Positions 9,173-19,948 are shown, counted from the first letter of the stretch. The stretch is DNA of 42,085 nt from an uncultured Deferribacteraceae bacterium (GCA_947041225.1 CAMRDM010000009.1:1-42085); one strand, 5' to 3'. Notes: generated by a model from the sequence alone, not told the origin. Made by a program: numbers and translations.

Positions 9173-10945
9173 TCATTTTGTACTACACTTTTTATTTTTA
9201 GAGATTTCATCAACAGTTTTTAACTGTATATAAGCATCAACAAAATCATCTATACAATCGCAATCTTGAATTAAAATATCGCCGTCACCTAACGGACAAC
9301 TCCAATCTTTTCCATCAACCATATCGCAACTTTTCCACATTATAGGATCAACAACTCTAGGAGTTGAAGTTCCATCACTTAACAGTACAGACTCATTATC
9401 AGTTGCAATTTCAGCAGGTACTTTAACCTTACAACTTTGTTGACACTCAAGATCGTTCAGATCGAACTCTGATTTTGAGTGTTGAATATTACCGTCCTCA
9501 TCTGTATAGCTATATGTGTATGTACCGTCCTCACTAATATTTGCACTATCACTTATAGTTACCTGTTGTTCTAAAAAACCGTCGTAATTATAATCAGATT
9601 TAGACTCTTCAGCACATTCATATTTACGATTAACTCTAAAATATTTTGCTTGAAATTGAGCGTTATAAATCTTTCCTGATATGATTGTATTATTACCATC
9701 AGCACAGATATTATGTTCTACCTCTTCAATCAAAATCTTGTTGCAATATTTAGGGATTATATTATTAGTCTTGATACCGTTTTTAATTGAAGCCTCACAT
9801 CGTTTGCCGTCGTAATCACAGATCTCTTCAGATAAGATCGAACAACCTTGTTTAACATTTTTACAACTATCACTCTTGTTTTCAGTGATCGTTCCAGCAC
9901 CAATAGTTAAATCAAATGTGATACTACAATCAAATAATGAGTAACTATTTCGATCAGTTATTGAGTTATATAATGGATCATCTTTTGCGATATCTTTTGC
10001 AATGTCAGGATCAATCGGTTTACTGCCATCTTGTGCTGAATGAATTAGATCAGCGTTCTCAAGCGATGAACTAAGACTGCCTTCATTACAAGCACCAGCC
10101 ACTATTGATGAGATAGATAAACTCACCATACTGCTTTTAGTTATAATTTGAGGCGATGAAATAATCATTCCTTCTTGAGATAAAAGATTAGAAAAAGCAT
10201 CTCCCATTTTATTATAAAAATTTCGTGGGTTTGTGAGAACGCTCTTACCTCTAACATCTTCACACGAGCCTAAACCGATATTGCTATCTATCGACTCTCT
10301 AACTTTAAGCTGATTTTTTTCTATATACCAACTGTATGATTTTGAGCTTGCTTTATAACCGTTCTGACAAACTGCATCGATATTACCAGTCGTTAGAAAA
10401 CTCTCTTTATACTTGATTGTAAAGCGAGGGTTATTGCCTAAATGCGATGGTGTTACTGTTAAAATCTCTTTCGATGTTTGACACGTTATACCACTCTTGA
10501 AAAAATATTGACTACAACCTTCTTCACACTTATTATTGCATTCATCAATAGTTGAGTAAGTGTTATTATCAGTATCACAGATATAAGTATCGCCGAGCGT
10601 TGTCATATCAGTTTGATTTTGCATCGGATCTAATACGTTACTTTTTAACGCACTCTCACTTCCAACTCTATCAGTTACAGATGAGCCGATAGATTTACCT
10701 TCAGTCCTATAATCAGTTGTACTTTCTTCATCAAATATCTCATCATGAGTTGGAGCTGATTTATCTGACTCTGTATCGTAAAAACTTTTAGGATTATACT
10801 TTTCACTTTCTCCTCCAAAACTATTATGATATGTTCCTTGAGGTTGACTTGTTCCGTCGTAATATTTATCATATTCGCTTGCAAAAATAGCACTGCTAAA
10901 TATCGCTATAATTGAGAGTGATAACGTTATTATTTTAGTTACCAT
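9173..10945 (-). CDS. Cysteine-rich secreted protein, TraN-like (second TraN-related gene)
   Basis: Signal peptide, many Cys; located between trbC and traN; motifs 'CQQSCKVKVP' and 'MWKSCDMVDGKDWSCPLGDGD' resemble the TraN N-terminal half. Confidence 0.6.
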   Translation of the reverse strand: MVTKIITLSLSIIAIFSSAIFASEYDKYYDGTSQPQGTYHNSFGGESEKYNPKSFYDTESDKSAPTHDEIFDEESTTDYRTEGKSIGSSVTDRVGSESALKSNVLDPMQNQTDMTTLGDTYICDTDNNTYSTIDECNNKCEEGCSQYFFKSGITCQTSKEILTVTPSHLGNNPRFTIKYKESFLTTGNIDAVCQNGYKASSKSYSWYIEKNQLKVRESIDSNIGLGSCEDVRGKSVLTNPRNFYNKMGDAFSNLLSQEGMIISSPQIITKSSMVSLSISSIVAGACNEGSLSSSLENADLIHSAQDGSKPIDPDIAKDIAKDDPLYNSITDRNSYSLFDCSITFDLTIGAGTITENKSDSCKNVKQGCSILSEEICDYDGKRCEASIKNGIKTNNIIPKYCNKILIEEVEHNICADGNNTIISGKIYNAQFQAKYFRVNRKYECAEESKSDYNYDGFLEQQVTISDSANISEDGTYTYSYTDEDGNIQHSKSEFDLNDLECQQSCKVKVPAEIATDNESVLLSDGTSTPRVVDPIMWKSCDMVDGKDWSCPLGDGDILIQDCDCIDDFVDAYIQLKTVDEISKNKKCSTK

Positions 10946-11723
10946 AACTACCTCTAAGTGTTGTCAACATATCTGTAATAGATGAGTCGTTTGCAACTTC
11001 ATTAATTTTAGTGAGTGCATACGGTAGCGATATATCTCCTTTAATCATAAAATATTCATCATCATTTAATGGTTCATTCAAGTTCGCCTTAACCATTAAT
11101 TCGTGATAACTTAATTTACTAAATACGATAGCTGGTACATTATCAATATTAAATAGAGTGAATAAAATCGGATTAATATCAACTCTTGAAATACCACATT
11201 TATCATCAGGTTTTAACTCTGATAATTTCTTACCACAAGCAAGTTCAGTTATAAAATTTTGTGTAGGCATAATGAAATCAGCAGAACCTATAACACCTCT
11301 CATCACAAGTAAAGTGTTAGAAGTTTTAAGTGCAGACTTCATATAATTTTTCAAAGTTTTAATAGGAACTGACTGAGATATAAATATATACACTCTATAA
11401 TCTCCTAAAACATCAGGATCGATACAGCTTGGATCATCGATCATTTTTTTAACTGTATCAACCGTTGGTAGATCAAAACTCTTGATAAGTTCAAACTGTT
11501 TATCTGTAACGGTGCTAATTTTAGGGATAGTAGTAATCTCAACTGGTTCAGCTTTAAGCATAGCTTCATAGACATCGCCTATAGATTCGTTCCATGGATG
11601 ATTTTTCTCTTCTATCTTTTCATCAACCTTATTGTAGGTATCGATTAAATCTTTATCGTTTGCGTTCGTTACCGATAAAGTTATCATTGTAATTACGATT
11701 GTTAATAATATTTTATAATGCAC
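10935..11723 (-). CDS. trbC: F-type conjugative pilus assembly protein TrbC
   Basis: 'YRVYIFISQSVPIKTLKNYMKSALKTSNTLLVMRGVIGS...VDINPILFTLFNIDNVPAIVFSK' matches TrbC_Ftype layout; overlaps traU stop. Confidence 0.9.
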   Translation of the reverse strand: MHYKILLTIVITMITLSVTNANDKDLIDTYNKVDEKIEEKNHPWNESIGDVYEAMLKAEPVEITTIPKISTVTDKQFELIKSFDLPTVDTVKKMIDDPSCIDPDVLGDYRVYIFISQSVPIKTLKNYMKSALKTSNTLLVMRGVIGSADFIMPTQNFITELACGKKLSELKPDDKCGISRVDINPILFTLFNIDNVPAIVFSKLSYHELMVKANLNEPLNDDEYFMIKGDISLPYALTKINEVANDSSITDMLTTLRGSYGN

Positions 11724-12768
11724 AGCAATCCCTCCTTCTCCATATCATAAATAATAAATTATCTTCGCCACCTGCTTTCATTAACGCTGAATTTTTATTT
11801 GGCGTATTCCACAGTATTGACGGTTTACCCATTCGTCTACAAAACGAGTCTGCACTTGGTTTTGCAATTTGAAATCTAAACTCTCTTTTATTCCACATGA
11901 GAGTTGGAAAACAACTGCACAATCCTGGTACTCCATAACAAGAAAATATTTGTGCCGTACGAGATAATTGAAAAATCATTTTAGCGATATTGATCGATGC
12001 AGCATCGACGTAATCAACTTCTAGTGAGTGGTTAGATAACGGAAATATTGAGTGTCCACCAACACACCAGTAACCGATAGGATCAGTTAGTTCAATAGTC
12101 GTAAGTGCAGAATCAATCATGCAATAACCTTGTGCAACTGGGTTCGCAAATAAAATACTTTCAGGTGCTAAAATTAACGCTAACTCACTTGATCTTGCTT
12201 GAGGCATAAACTCCGACATATAAAGTATCGAGAACGGACTGTTAGTATCTGATAGTTGCATACATAAACTATCTATAAATAAATTTAATATTTGAGTTGG
12301 TAGAAACGAAATCATGTGAGTATAACTAAATGTGTTTTTTCCAGTTCCACGTTTACCAAGATCTGCACCACCTGCACCCCATTTACCCATATTAATTTGA
12401 AATCCTAATGTAGGAAAACAGAACGGATCTTTCACAGCTTCACCGATCCTAAAAACTAAATTCATTGCAAACGAAAATCCAACTCTAGGTACACCTAAGA
12501 TATTTTGATCTGCACAAACGCATAAAGCTGAACCTGATGAACCCATCTTATCAGCCCTTGATGCTAATTTACCATCAGCTGATGTAACATCTGCAACAGT
12601 TATCCCACCTAAAATAATTGGCATAGAACACGACCATCTAATATCAGATATAGGATTTAACATTCCACTTTTACAAACAGCGTGAGCAGAGTTTACACCT
12701 ATAAAAGTTGATACTCCAAATATAAGAAAAGTCAGAACTAACTTTTTGATATTGATATTATTTTTCAT
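11713..12768 (-). CDS. traU: F-type conjugative transfer protein TraU
   Basis: 'CKSGMLNPISDIRWSCSMPIILGGI...', 'FCFPTLGFQINMGKWGAGG', Cys-rich; operon position after traW. Confidence 0.93.
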   Translation of the reverse strand: MKNNINIKKLVLTFLIFGVSTFIGVNSAHAVCKSGMLNPISDIRWSCSMPIILGGITVADVTSADGKLASRADKMGSSGSALCVCADQNILGVPRVGFSFAMNLVFRIGEAVKDPFCFPTLGFQINMGKWGAGGADLGKRGTGKNTFSYTHMISFLPTQILNLFIDSLCMQLSDTNSPFSILYMSEFMPQARSSELALILAPESILFANPVAQGYCMIDSALTTIELTDPIGYWCVGGHSIFPLSNHSLEVDYVDAASINIAKMIFQLSRTAQIFSCYGVPGLCSCFPTLMWNKREFRFQIAKPSADSFCRRMGKPSILWNTPNKNSALMKAGGEDNLLFMIWRRRDCCAL

Positions 12769-13384
12769 CAGCTCTGCTCCTTAAAAAATATTCATCAGCT
12801 CTAAGTTTGTTTTTCTCTTGATAGATGATAACTGGTAATTTACTAATCTTAAATTTGTTGATATGCTCATCATCTATAAAATAAACTTCACGTCCGATAT
12901 CATCAGATAAGTGCAGTGCATTGCCACCTGAAATGATCGGCATGTACGATAAATTATCTTTATAATTCTCTTTAAACCATCTAAGTTCTTCCTCTCTACT
13001 TGCATCAAAAAATATAAATCTTGCGTTGATTGTTGTGTGATCAAGCACATTGAAAGTATACCCTTTAGGATATAAGGCTTTAGGTTTGCCTGTTTTATTA
13101 TCTCTAATATAAATAGGTTTATCTAAGGTTGTTGTAAGATCGATATAGCGTGTAAAATCTTTCTCAGCTTTAGGGATACCTCTATCAATTTTGCCGATAT
13201 TCTCTTCTAGTTTTTTCTTTTCAGCATCGAAGATAGATTTCCAATCTGTGTTTGTAGCTCTATCTTTCATTACTTGTAAAATATCTTTCTCTAATATTTC
13301 ATACGTCGCACCTATTTTACCTAGATCAACTGCGTAAGCGTTGTATGTTATAAAAGTGATCAATATTAAAAATATTACTTTCAT
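12758..13384 (-). CDS. traW: F-type conjugative transfer protein TraW
   Basis: 'IYIRDNKTGKPKALYPKGYTFNVLDHTTINARFIFFDASREEELRWFKENY...SDDIGREVYFIDDEHINKFKISKLPVIIYQE' pattern of TraW. Confidence 0.9.
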   Translation of the reverse strand: MKVIFLILITFITYNAYAVDLGKIGATYEILEKDILQVMKDRATNTDWKSIFDAEKKKLEENIGKIDRGIPKAEKDFTRYIDLTTTLDKPIYIRDNKTGKPKALYPKGYTFNVLDHTTINARFIFFDASREEELRWFKENYKDNLSYMPIISGGNALHLSDDIGREVYFIDDEHINKFKISKLPVIIYQEKNKLRADEYFLRSRADEK

Positions 13385-16083
13385 AATTTTATCTCCTGAT
13401 TTTTGATATCATTTTGAAACTCTGTATTAACATAATGTTTGAACGCTCCTATACCACCAACTTTTTTAGATATTTCAACTGCTTTTAAAATAGCTTTTCT
13501 CATACCTTCAGCGTGAGATAGTTCCATATCTTCAGTTCGATATTTAGTACACCAAAATGTTAGAAACGTGTTATCTGTTGCATCACTTGAACAGACAAAA
13601 TATGTGAACTCATCAGTTGATAATCTAACTGCTCCTGAACCACTTTGAGATTTAACAAAGAACTCTGAATATCTAGGTAAAGTTTTTGAACTGATTTTAT
13701 TTATCTGATAATGAACTTCAAACTCATTTAGATCGATCAGCTTATTCTCGCCAGTTACAGCTTTACTAATATCTTTATCAGGAAGATAGAATTCAATATT
13801 AGATTGAGCCCTAAGCACTCCACCGATATGTTTAAGTTTTCCAAGTGTTGGATGAGTATCCATAATAGATTGAGTAGCGATACCAACTGAACCGTTATAC
13901 TTTCTGATCTTACGATATAAACCTTCAACAAATTTTGCAGCAGCTGGATTTTCACTTAACGTTTGCCAAGCTTCATCTATAATTATTATTGTTGGAGTTT
14001 GTCTATCACCGTTATAAACCTCATCTTCAATCATAGAGGCAAAAGCAAGCACAACAACTTTGCGTAAATCTTCAGGCACACCGTCAAGTTCTACAACTGA
14101 TAGATCGCCTTTAAAACTTACATTACTAGCACCTGAAAAATATCTACCGTAATCGCCACCCTTACAATATTTCTGTAAAGCAAGTGCTAGGAAATGTCCC
14201 TCTTCAGCAAGTTTTGCTTCTTTCTGTGCATCTGATTTTAAGTTAGCTAAATACTCTGATATATCATCTATAGATGAATTCGCACCTTTACTTTTAATTG
14301 AATTGTTAATAGCTTGCTCAATTAAAACCATCTGCGTTTCAGTAGCGTTTGCACCTGTTCGTGAGATCGCCATCGTGGCTATAACGCCAGTCAATATCGC
14401 AACCTTTGATGCATAATCATCTGCTAACTCATTCTCATTCACACCGTGTCCTTTCGAGGTTAAATCTCCTAGCCCTTCAAACAGATTTAAGATGATCGCT
14501 GAACCTGAAAATTTTATAAATTGTCCATCAAATAAATTCGCTGTTTTTTTATAACTTTCTCCAACATCAATAATACGAACTTTACATCCAACCGATAAAT
14601 AACTTGATACAAGATAATTTACTAAAAACGATTTTCCACCACCTGATCCACCTGTGATTAAAAAATTCTTGTTAGCTCCAGTATATAAAATATCTACTGC
14701 TGAAAGTTGAGCACGGCGATCCATAAACAACATATACGGTGCTCCAATACCTTTAAACCCTGCTTGAACAGTCATTAATCTTGATGCAGATTTACTAGGT
14801 AGAATAAAATCACGTTGAAGATCTTTATAATCTTTTCCGTATAGTCCCATGGGTAGTGCTGATACAAATAATTTAGTTAATATGAACGAACTCTCTTTCT
14901 GTGTTTCGATATTTAAATTTTTCCACATCGTTACAACTCGATTAGTTTTTTCAGATAGCTTGTCTTTATCATTATCAAATAACCACATCTGAGTTATAGC
15001 TCTTAAATAGATCTCTCCCTCTTCAAGTTTAGTTTTCATATCGCTCATTTCTATCTTTCTAAGTGCTACACCGTTTGCAAGTGTACCTGCTGCTTGTTGG
15101 ATCATAACTTGCGACGCTCTTGTTTCTAAATACGTTCTTAACTCTTCATATATAAAACTTGATGAGATCATAAACGGACATTGAATTTGATTTATATCAT
15201 CATCACTTGAGAACGCTGCACGACCAAAATAACCGATCATATCATTCATAATCGTTGACTCAATCATCTTAGGAAAAGATTTAGGAGTTATACACTTTGC
15301 GTACATACTACCGATCTGTAACGTATCGCCATCTTTTTTGATACTCGTTTCTGCATTGATAATCTGTTTATATAACGGCTGTGATTGATCCCATCTTTTA
15401 CTTGTAATATCACTATCAGGATTAAAAATTCTAGCTAATAAAAACAGAAAATCATCAGGATGAACAATTTCAGGTGCAAGATATGAACCCTTTAAAGTTG
15501 ATACAAATGCATCAAGTAGATCTTTATATTTATCAACTTCATTTAAGTATTGATCGCTATCTTTATAGTAATCAGATTTGATAGGAATTTTAATTGAGAT
15601 ATATAATCTGTACGATCTCATAGGTGTTCCTGATAACTGCCATAAACCGTTCTTTGAACCTTCACGAAAAAAGTTGCAATACTGTTCTATCTGTTCTTTA
15701 AATATCTCACTTAAATTTGGATTACTGTAACGTAGCTGTTTATACGAATTTAAAATATCTTCAATATAACTATCAGCGTATAAAAACGTCTGAATAACAG
15801 TCGTTGGTGGTAATGGAAATTTGAATAATGATGATAGTGAATCAAATGTGTTACCTGCAAAAACTAACGGCTGACACTCGAATATAAAACCGACACTATT
15901 ATCTTTAAGCAGATATGCGTAGTTGTAATTCTTCTTCTCTAGATCACTAATATTTTTATCTTCAGGTGCACGACACGCTAGGTATGGTAGAAGATCTGAG
16001 AAACTGTTACGTTTAACATCTAAATCTTTTTTACTAAGCCCTCTGTTTTCTCCAAAAAGTAAAGTAGTTAATTTATCAATCAT
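13381..16083 (-). CDS. traC: Conjugative transfer ATPase TraC (VirB4-like)
   Basis: Walker A 'FLITGGSGGGKSFLVNYL', Walker B 'PTIIIIDEAWQ', 900 aa, VirB4/TraC architecture. Confidence 0.96.
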   Translation of the reverse strand: MIDKLTTLLFGENRGLSKKDLDVKRNSFSDLLPYLACRAPEDKNISDLEKKNYNYAYLLKDNSVGFIFECQPLVFAGNTFDSLSSLFKFPLPPTTVIQTFLYADSYIEDILNSYKQLRYSNPNLSEIFKEQIEQYCNFFREGSKNGLWQLSGTPMRSYRLYISIKIPIKSDYYKDSDQYLNEVDKYKDLLDAFVSTLKGSYLAPEIVHPDDFLFLLARIFNPDSDITSKRWDQSQPLYKQIINAETSIKKDGDTLQIGSMYAKCITPKSFPKMIESTIMNDMIGYFGRAAFSSDDDINQIQCPFMISSSFIYEELRTYLETRASQVMIQQAAGTLANGVALRKIEMSDMKTKLEEGEIYLRAITQMWLFDNDKDKLSEKTNRVVTMWKNLNIETQKESSFILTKLFVSALPMGLYGKDYKDLQRDFILPSKSASRLMTVQAGFKGIGAPYMLFMDRRAQLSAVDILYTGANKNFLITGGSGGGKSFLVNYLVSSYLSVGCKVRIIDVGESYKKTANLFDGQFIKFSGSAIILNLFEGLGDLTSKGHGVNENELADDYASKVAILTGVIATMAISRTGANATETQMVLIEQAINNSIKSKGANSSIDDISEYLANLKSDAQKEAKLAEEGHFLALALQKYCKGGDYGRYFSGASNVSFKGDLSVVELDGVPEDLRKVVVLAFASMIEDEVYNGDRQTPTIIIIDEAWQTLSENPAAAKFVEGLYRKIRKYNGSVGIATQSIMDTHPTLGKLKHIGGVLRAQSNIEFYLPDKDISKAVTGENKLIDLNEFEVHYQINKISSKTLPRYSEFFVKSQSGSGAVRLSTDEFTYFVCSSDATDNTFLTFWCTKYRTEDMELSHAEGMRKAILKAVEISKKVGGIGAFKHYVNTEFQNDIKNQEIKL

Positions 16084-16802
16084 TTCATATACCTATTATC
16101 TAAGTAATTTGAGTTCACAAAACAATCTATATCGCCGTCTTTAACCTTGAACCAGTAAGCTGAAGTTGTATCAATAACTTCTAACTCATCACCGTAATTA
16201 TACGATCTTACAATCATAGAATTCTGATCAGGATAATCTCTACAGTTAAGTCCACTGAACGCTGATACTGTATAAAAATTTATAAGCTCAACATCTGAAC
16301 GATCTTTAAGTTTTAATTTATTTTTAAAATCTATATCCTTTTTCTGTTTAGATTTCTTTAACGGTACATCAATTTTAATAGGTGTTTTTTCACTCATCAC
16401 ATAATCATCAACAACCCAATGTTCTCTACCTGCTGTTATATAAACGTACCTACCTGAATAATATTTATCTTTATCTGTGTACGGTAAAATCATCAATCTA
16501 TATCTACCTTGATAAATTTTAGTCGGTATAGTTGTTGTACTTCTATCTATTGATTGAGATGTCATTAATCGTACAATCTCATCTTTGAAAACATCATTCT
16601 CAGTATCTACAACGGATAGATTATCAATCGTTTGATTGCCTCGTGTTTTGTTATCCATATATTTTAAATTCTCTTCAATCGTTGCACACTTAATTCCACC
16701 TTTAACATCAACACATGTATTCTTTAAGGCTGAAAATGCACAACCGTAACTTATAAAAACTAACGATATTAAAAGAGTGTATTTAGTCAACTTTCTCATC
16801 AT
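16080..16802 (-). CDS. traV: TraV-like outer membrane lipoprotein with C-terminal SH3b-like domain
   Basis: Lipobox 'LVFISYGC'; position between traB and traC; C-terminal 'VSAFSGLNCRDYPDQNSMIVRSYNYGDELEVIDTTSAYWFKVKDGDIDCFVNSNYL' looks like bacterial SH3. Confidence 0.75.
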   Translation of the reverse strand: MMRKLTKYTLLISLVFISYGCAFSALKNTCVDVKGGIKCATIEENLKYMDNKTRGNQTIDNLSVVDTENDVFKDEIVRLMTSQSIDRSTTTIPTKIYQGRYRLMILPYTDKDKYYSGRYVYITAGREHWVVDDYVMSEKTPIKIDVPLKKSKQKKDIDFKNKLKLKDRSDVELINFYTVSAFSGLNCRDYPDQNSMIVRSYNYGDELEVIDTTSAYWFKVKDGDIDCFVNSNYLDNRYMK

Positions 16803-17967
16803 TTATTATCCCCTCCCATATAAAATCATCTGTAAGTAATTCTGCTCCATCTTCAATTACAATCTCTACTTCGCGTCTACTATTAACTTCAATAACTGGA
16901 CTCATCTCTTTCATAATATCTAAATAAAATTCTGATAACATAGATGCACTTTCACCTATTCCAGAACCAGCTGCAGCTAGTGCAATATCGCCTGCTGTTC
17001 CACCAACAGTTGTTGTAACTCCACCTAATGGATTATAAGTGTTCACCTGTGTTGCAGCTTTAACAGCTTCACCAGCTGATGCTAAAAATTCTGATAATAG
17101 AACCGTTAAAGTTAAACGTCCAAAATTTGCAACTGTTTTTCCAGCAACACCAACTTTCCCATCATCGCCGTTTACAAACCCTTTAATACTTTTTTGCAGT
17201 ACCCATTTTTCATCACTCGATATGCAAGATATTTTTGATAATCTAATATGTACTCTACTATCTGATAACTCTCCGAACGCTTCGCCTAATACAAAACAAC
17301 CTGCTAAATCTTTTCTCACATTGTTAGGTAGAAAAGCTAAATCCCATGTTTGAAGTAGTGCAGGGTAGGGAGACTCTTTACCCTTACCCATAGTTGGAGC
17401 GTACATACCGTTTATTAATGTCGCTTTCAAAATTGTTCCAGCTGGTATAAAATTGACTAACTTTTTACGTTGTCGCTCTTTCTTCTTCTCTTCTTTTGCT
17501 TTCTGTACTTCAACTGATATTTTCTCAACCGATATCCCACCCCTAATAATTATAGGTGGTGCTTTAGGTGGTTCAACTTCTGATGGTGGAAGTGGAATAG
17601 AATTTAATTCTAGATCACCGTAATCACCTAACTCATCATTTTTTGGAGCAGTACTTAGCTGATCTATTAAACCTCTAAGCTCTTCCATCTCTGCGTTCTG
17701 TTCAGCTTGTTGTTCAAGTCGTCTACGTTCTGCATCTTCAATTTCTGCTTTGATTGATAACTGTAATGATTTATCTGCATCTTCATCTGATAGATTTAAC
17801 TCGATATATTTATCTTTCTTTCTAACGGCTGTTGTATCACTGTTAGAACTCTTAGCTTTATAGATAACTGTGATTAATATTATAAGAATGAGAACCGATA
17901 TCCCAACCATTACAAGTCGTTTCTGTGATCCAGTAAGTGCGTTAAATTTATCTTTTAGAAATGTCAT
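16783..17967 (-). CDS. traB: F-type conjugative transfer protein TraB (VirB10-like)
   Basis: Single N-terminal TM, coiled-coil/proline region, 'FIPAGTILKATLINGMYAPTMGKGKESPYPALLQTWDLAFLPNN' VirB10-like core. Confidence 0.92.
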   Translation of the reverse strand: MTFLKDKFNALTGSQKRLVMVGISVLILIILITVIYKAKSSNSDTTAVRKKDKYIELNLSDEDADKSLQLSIKAEIEDAERRRLEQQAEQNAEMEELRGLIDQLSTAPKNDELGDYGDLELNSIPLPPSEVEPPKAPPIIIRGGISVEKISVEVQKAKEEKKKERQRKKLVNFIPAGTILKATLINGMYAPTMGKGKESPYPALLQTWDLAFLPNNVRKDLAGCFVLGEAFGELSDSRVHIRLSKISCISSDEKWVLQKSIKGFVNGDDGKVGVAGKTVANFGRLTLTVLLSEFLASAGEAVKAATQVNTYNPLGGVTTTVGGTAGDIALAAAGSGIGESASMLSEFYLDIMKEMSPVIEVNSRREVEIVIEDGAELLTDDFIWEGIINDEKVD

Positions 17968-18686
17968 TTAACACCTCGCTCGATAACATACCCTCTGATC
18001 CAACCTTTAAAACTTTCAGCAGTTAATAGAAGTGCAGCAGGTGTAACTATTCTTGAAAACGATATAAGCTCTGTTGTAAGGAGCGTTATTTCACTTGATG
18101 AATGAATGTGATACTCGCTAATAGTATAGCCTTGTCCAACATATTTATTCTTCTTGATAAAAGTGATCTCAACATCGCCTCGTTTAAAACGTTCTAATTT
18201 ATTTATAACTTCTTTCTTAAATGTTTTAGGTACGTTTTCATCAACTGCAAGTACCATAAGGTTTGCTAATAACTCTTCTTCATCTCTACTATCGCCGTCG
18301 TGAACTCGCTTGCTACTTAAACCTTCTTCAACAAGTGTGATCGTTTTAGCTGGAACGTTTGACGGTTTTAGAATTAAACTATGTGTAGTGTTTCCACATA
18401 CTAAAAACACTTCAGCTGTATCATCGCTATAGATCGTTTCTCTTGATCCATCTTGTGCATCGACAATAATATTTACAGGAAATTTAATAAAAACTTCCTT
18501 ACCACTAGTTTTAGTTATTAAACCTTTCTCTTCTGAAAAGATCACTTCACTTATTTCATCATCACATATAATTCTATTCACATCAGTGCGTGAAATAGTG
18601 TAAACTTTAGTACTGCTAAATGAGATGTCTACTCCAAAAATAAATATAAATGAAAAAGTCAGAACTAACTTTTTATAAAATTTCAC
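17964..18686 (-). CDS. traK: TraK-like secretin-type conjugation protein
   Basis: Signal peptide; 'AEVFLVCGNTTHSLILKPSNVPAKTITL' TraK-like; operon position between traE and traB. Confidence 0.85.
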   Translation of the reverse strand: MKFYKKLVLTFSFIFIFGVDISFSSTKVYTISRTDVNRIICDDEISEVIFSEEKGLITKTSGKEVFIKFPVNIIVDAQDGSRETIYSDDTAEVFLVCGNTTHSLILKPSNVPAKTITLVEEGLSSKRVHDGDSRDEEELLANLMVLAVDENVPKTFKKEVINKLERFKRGDVEITFIKKNKYVGQGYTISEYHIHSSSEITLLTTELISFSRIVTPAALLLTAESFKGWIRGYVIERGVK

Positions 18687-19246
18687 AACTTAACCTCCTT
18701 AAATTCTTTGATTGCAAATTTACCGTAATTGATTTCAAACTTAACTTCTAATCTAAGTCGTTTATCTGTATCAACTGGTTCTTTGAAAATAAACTTAGAG
18801 TATGTAACGTTAATTATTAATATGCTTTCAGGTTCTATTTTGATATCGATATCATTAATTCTCATCTGATAAGTAACTTCATTCTTCTGTTGCTTTTGAG
18901 CCGATAGTAGAAAATCTTGAGCGTAGAAATCGTAACTATCTGTTTCAAACATCGTGAGTAACATCTTGTACTGGTTCATAACCGTTCTTGGTGTTGATGA
19001 ATATTTAAGCGTTGTTATATACACAGCCATAGCAGAAAGATAATTTAAATCAGCAGTTTTGCCTGATATATTTACCTCTTCATTCAAACCTATTGGAACT
19101 AAAATTGTTCGTTCACTATTTTTTAGATTAGCTAATTGACAGTAAGATAAAACCTGCGTGATCGCTAACACAACTACGATGAATTTTAACAATCTATTCT
19201 CTATAAAAAGATTGCTTGCTTTATTTATATATTTATTTAAAAACAT
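18683..19246 (-). CDS. traE: TraE-like (VirB5/VirB8 fold) conjugation protein
   Basis: N-terminal TM, ~187 aa, 'YNLSAMAVYITTLKYSSTP'-like central region, position between traL and traK. Confidence 0.85.
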   Translation of the reverse strand: MFLNKYINKASNLFIENRLLKFIVVVLAITQVLSYCQLANLKNSERTILVPIGLNEEVNISGKTADLNYLSAMAVYITTLKYSSTPRTVMNQYKMLLTMFETDSYDFYAQDFLLSAQKQQKNEVTYQMRINDIDIKIEPESILIINVTYSKFIFKEPVDTDKRLRLEVKFEINYGKFAIKEFKEVKL

Positions 19247-19248
19247 CT

Positions 19249-19515
19249 CTACTCCTCGAATTCATCTATATAAGCGTGTGGAAATCCTTCGAAACTTTTT
19301 AGACCTAAAATGTATGGTAGGTGTTGTAAAAATCCTCTACCTGCTGATTTACGAAAACGACGATACATAGAGAACACACCTATTGCGATCATAAAGGCAA
19401 CTATCCCAGTTACAACAAATGCGATAGTTAAAGCCATTAATCCGATAACTAGTTCATCACTCTCCCAAAATAAAATAGCCATCGGACGTGATAAGTATTG
19501 AGGCATCGCTACCAT
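19249..19515 (-). CDS. traL: TraL-like inner-membrane conjugation protein (VirB3-like)
   Basis: 88 aa; 'MPQYLSRPMAILFWESDELVIGLMALTIAFVVTGI' typical TraL N-terminus. Confidence 0.88.
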   Translation of the reverse strand: MVAMPQYLSRPMAILFWESDELVIGLMALTIAFVVTGIVAFMIAIGVFSMYRRFRKSAGRGFLQHLPYILGLKSFEGFPHAYIDEFEE

Positions 19516-19518
19516 CTT

Positions 19519-19839
19519 CTAACCTATAACCTTAACTACTGTTCCTACGATCTCAATTCCGAATGTTGTTACAATACTCTCTGCACCAAATGCAGTAGCA
19601 GTTGCTGCAACGCCTAATAATGCTGGAAAGATCTGTCCTTTAACAGCCATGAAACCTGTGAAAATTATTCCAACAACTCCAGCTGCAGCACCGATCGGAC
19701 CTTTTATTACATCGTTTATTAAAACATCATAAAAGGTGTACATTAAGTCGCCTTCAGCTGGAACAGATACAGCGAATAGATCTGAACCTGTCAACATGAT
19801 TACTCCAAATAAAAAAATGGGTGAAAATTTCTTGAACAT
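19519..19839 (-). CDS. traA: Conjugative pilin (TraA/VirB2-like)
   Basis: Signal peptide, ~106 aa with two hydrophobic helices 'GPIGAAAGVVGIIFTGFMAVKGQIFPALLGVAATATAFGAESIV', first gene of the operon. Confidence 0.8.
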   Translation of the reverse strand: MFKKFSPIFLFGVIMLTGSDLFAVSVPAEGDLMYTFYDVLINDVIKGPIGAAAGVVGIIFTGFMAVKGQIFPALLGVAATATAFGAESIVTTFGIEIVGTVVKVIG

Positions 19840-19948
19840 AATATCTCTCCTGTAATATAAAATATTTGTACGATATACTTATTACTACTAAGGGTGTAAC
19901 ATTCAAGAACTCATATATAAACTTTTATTCATTTGGAGTAAACTTTTT

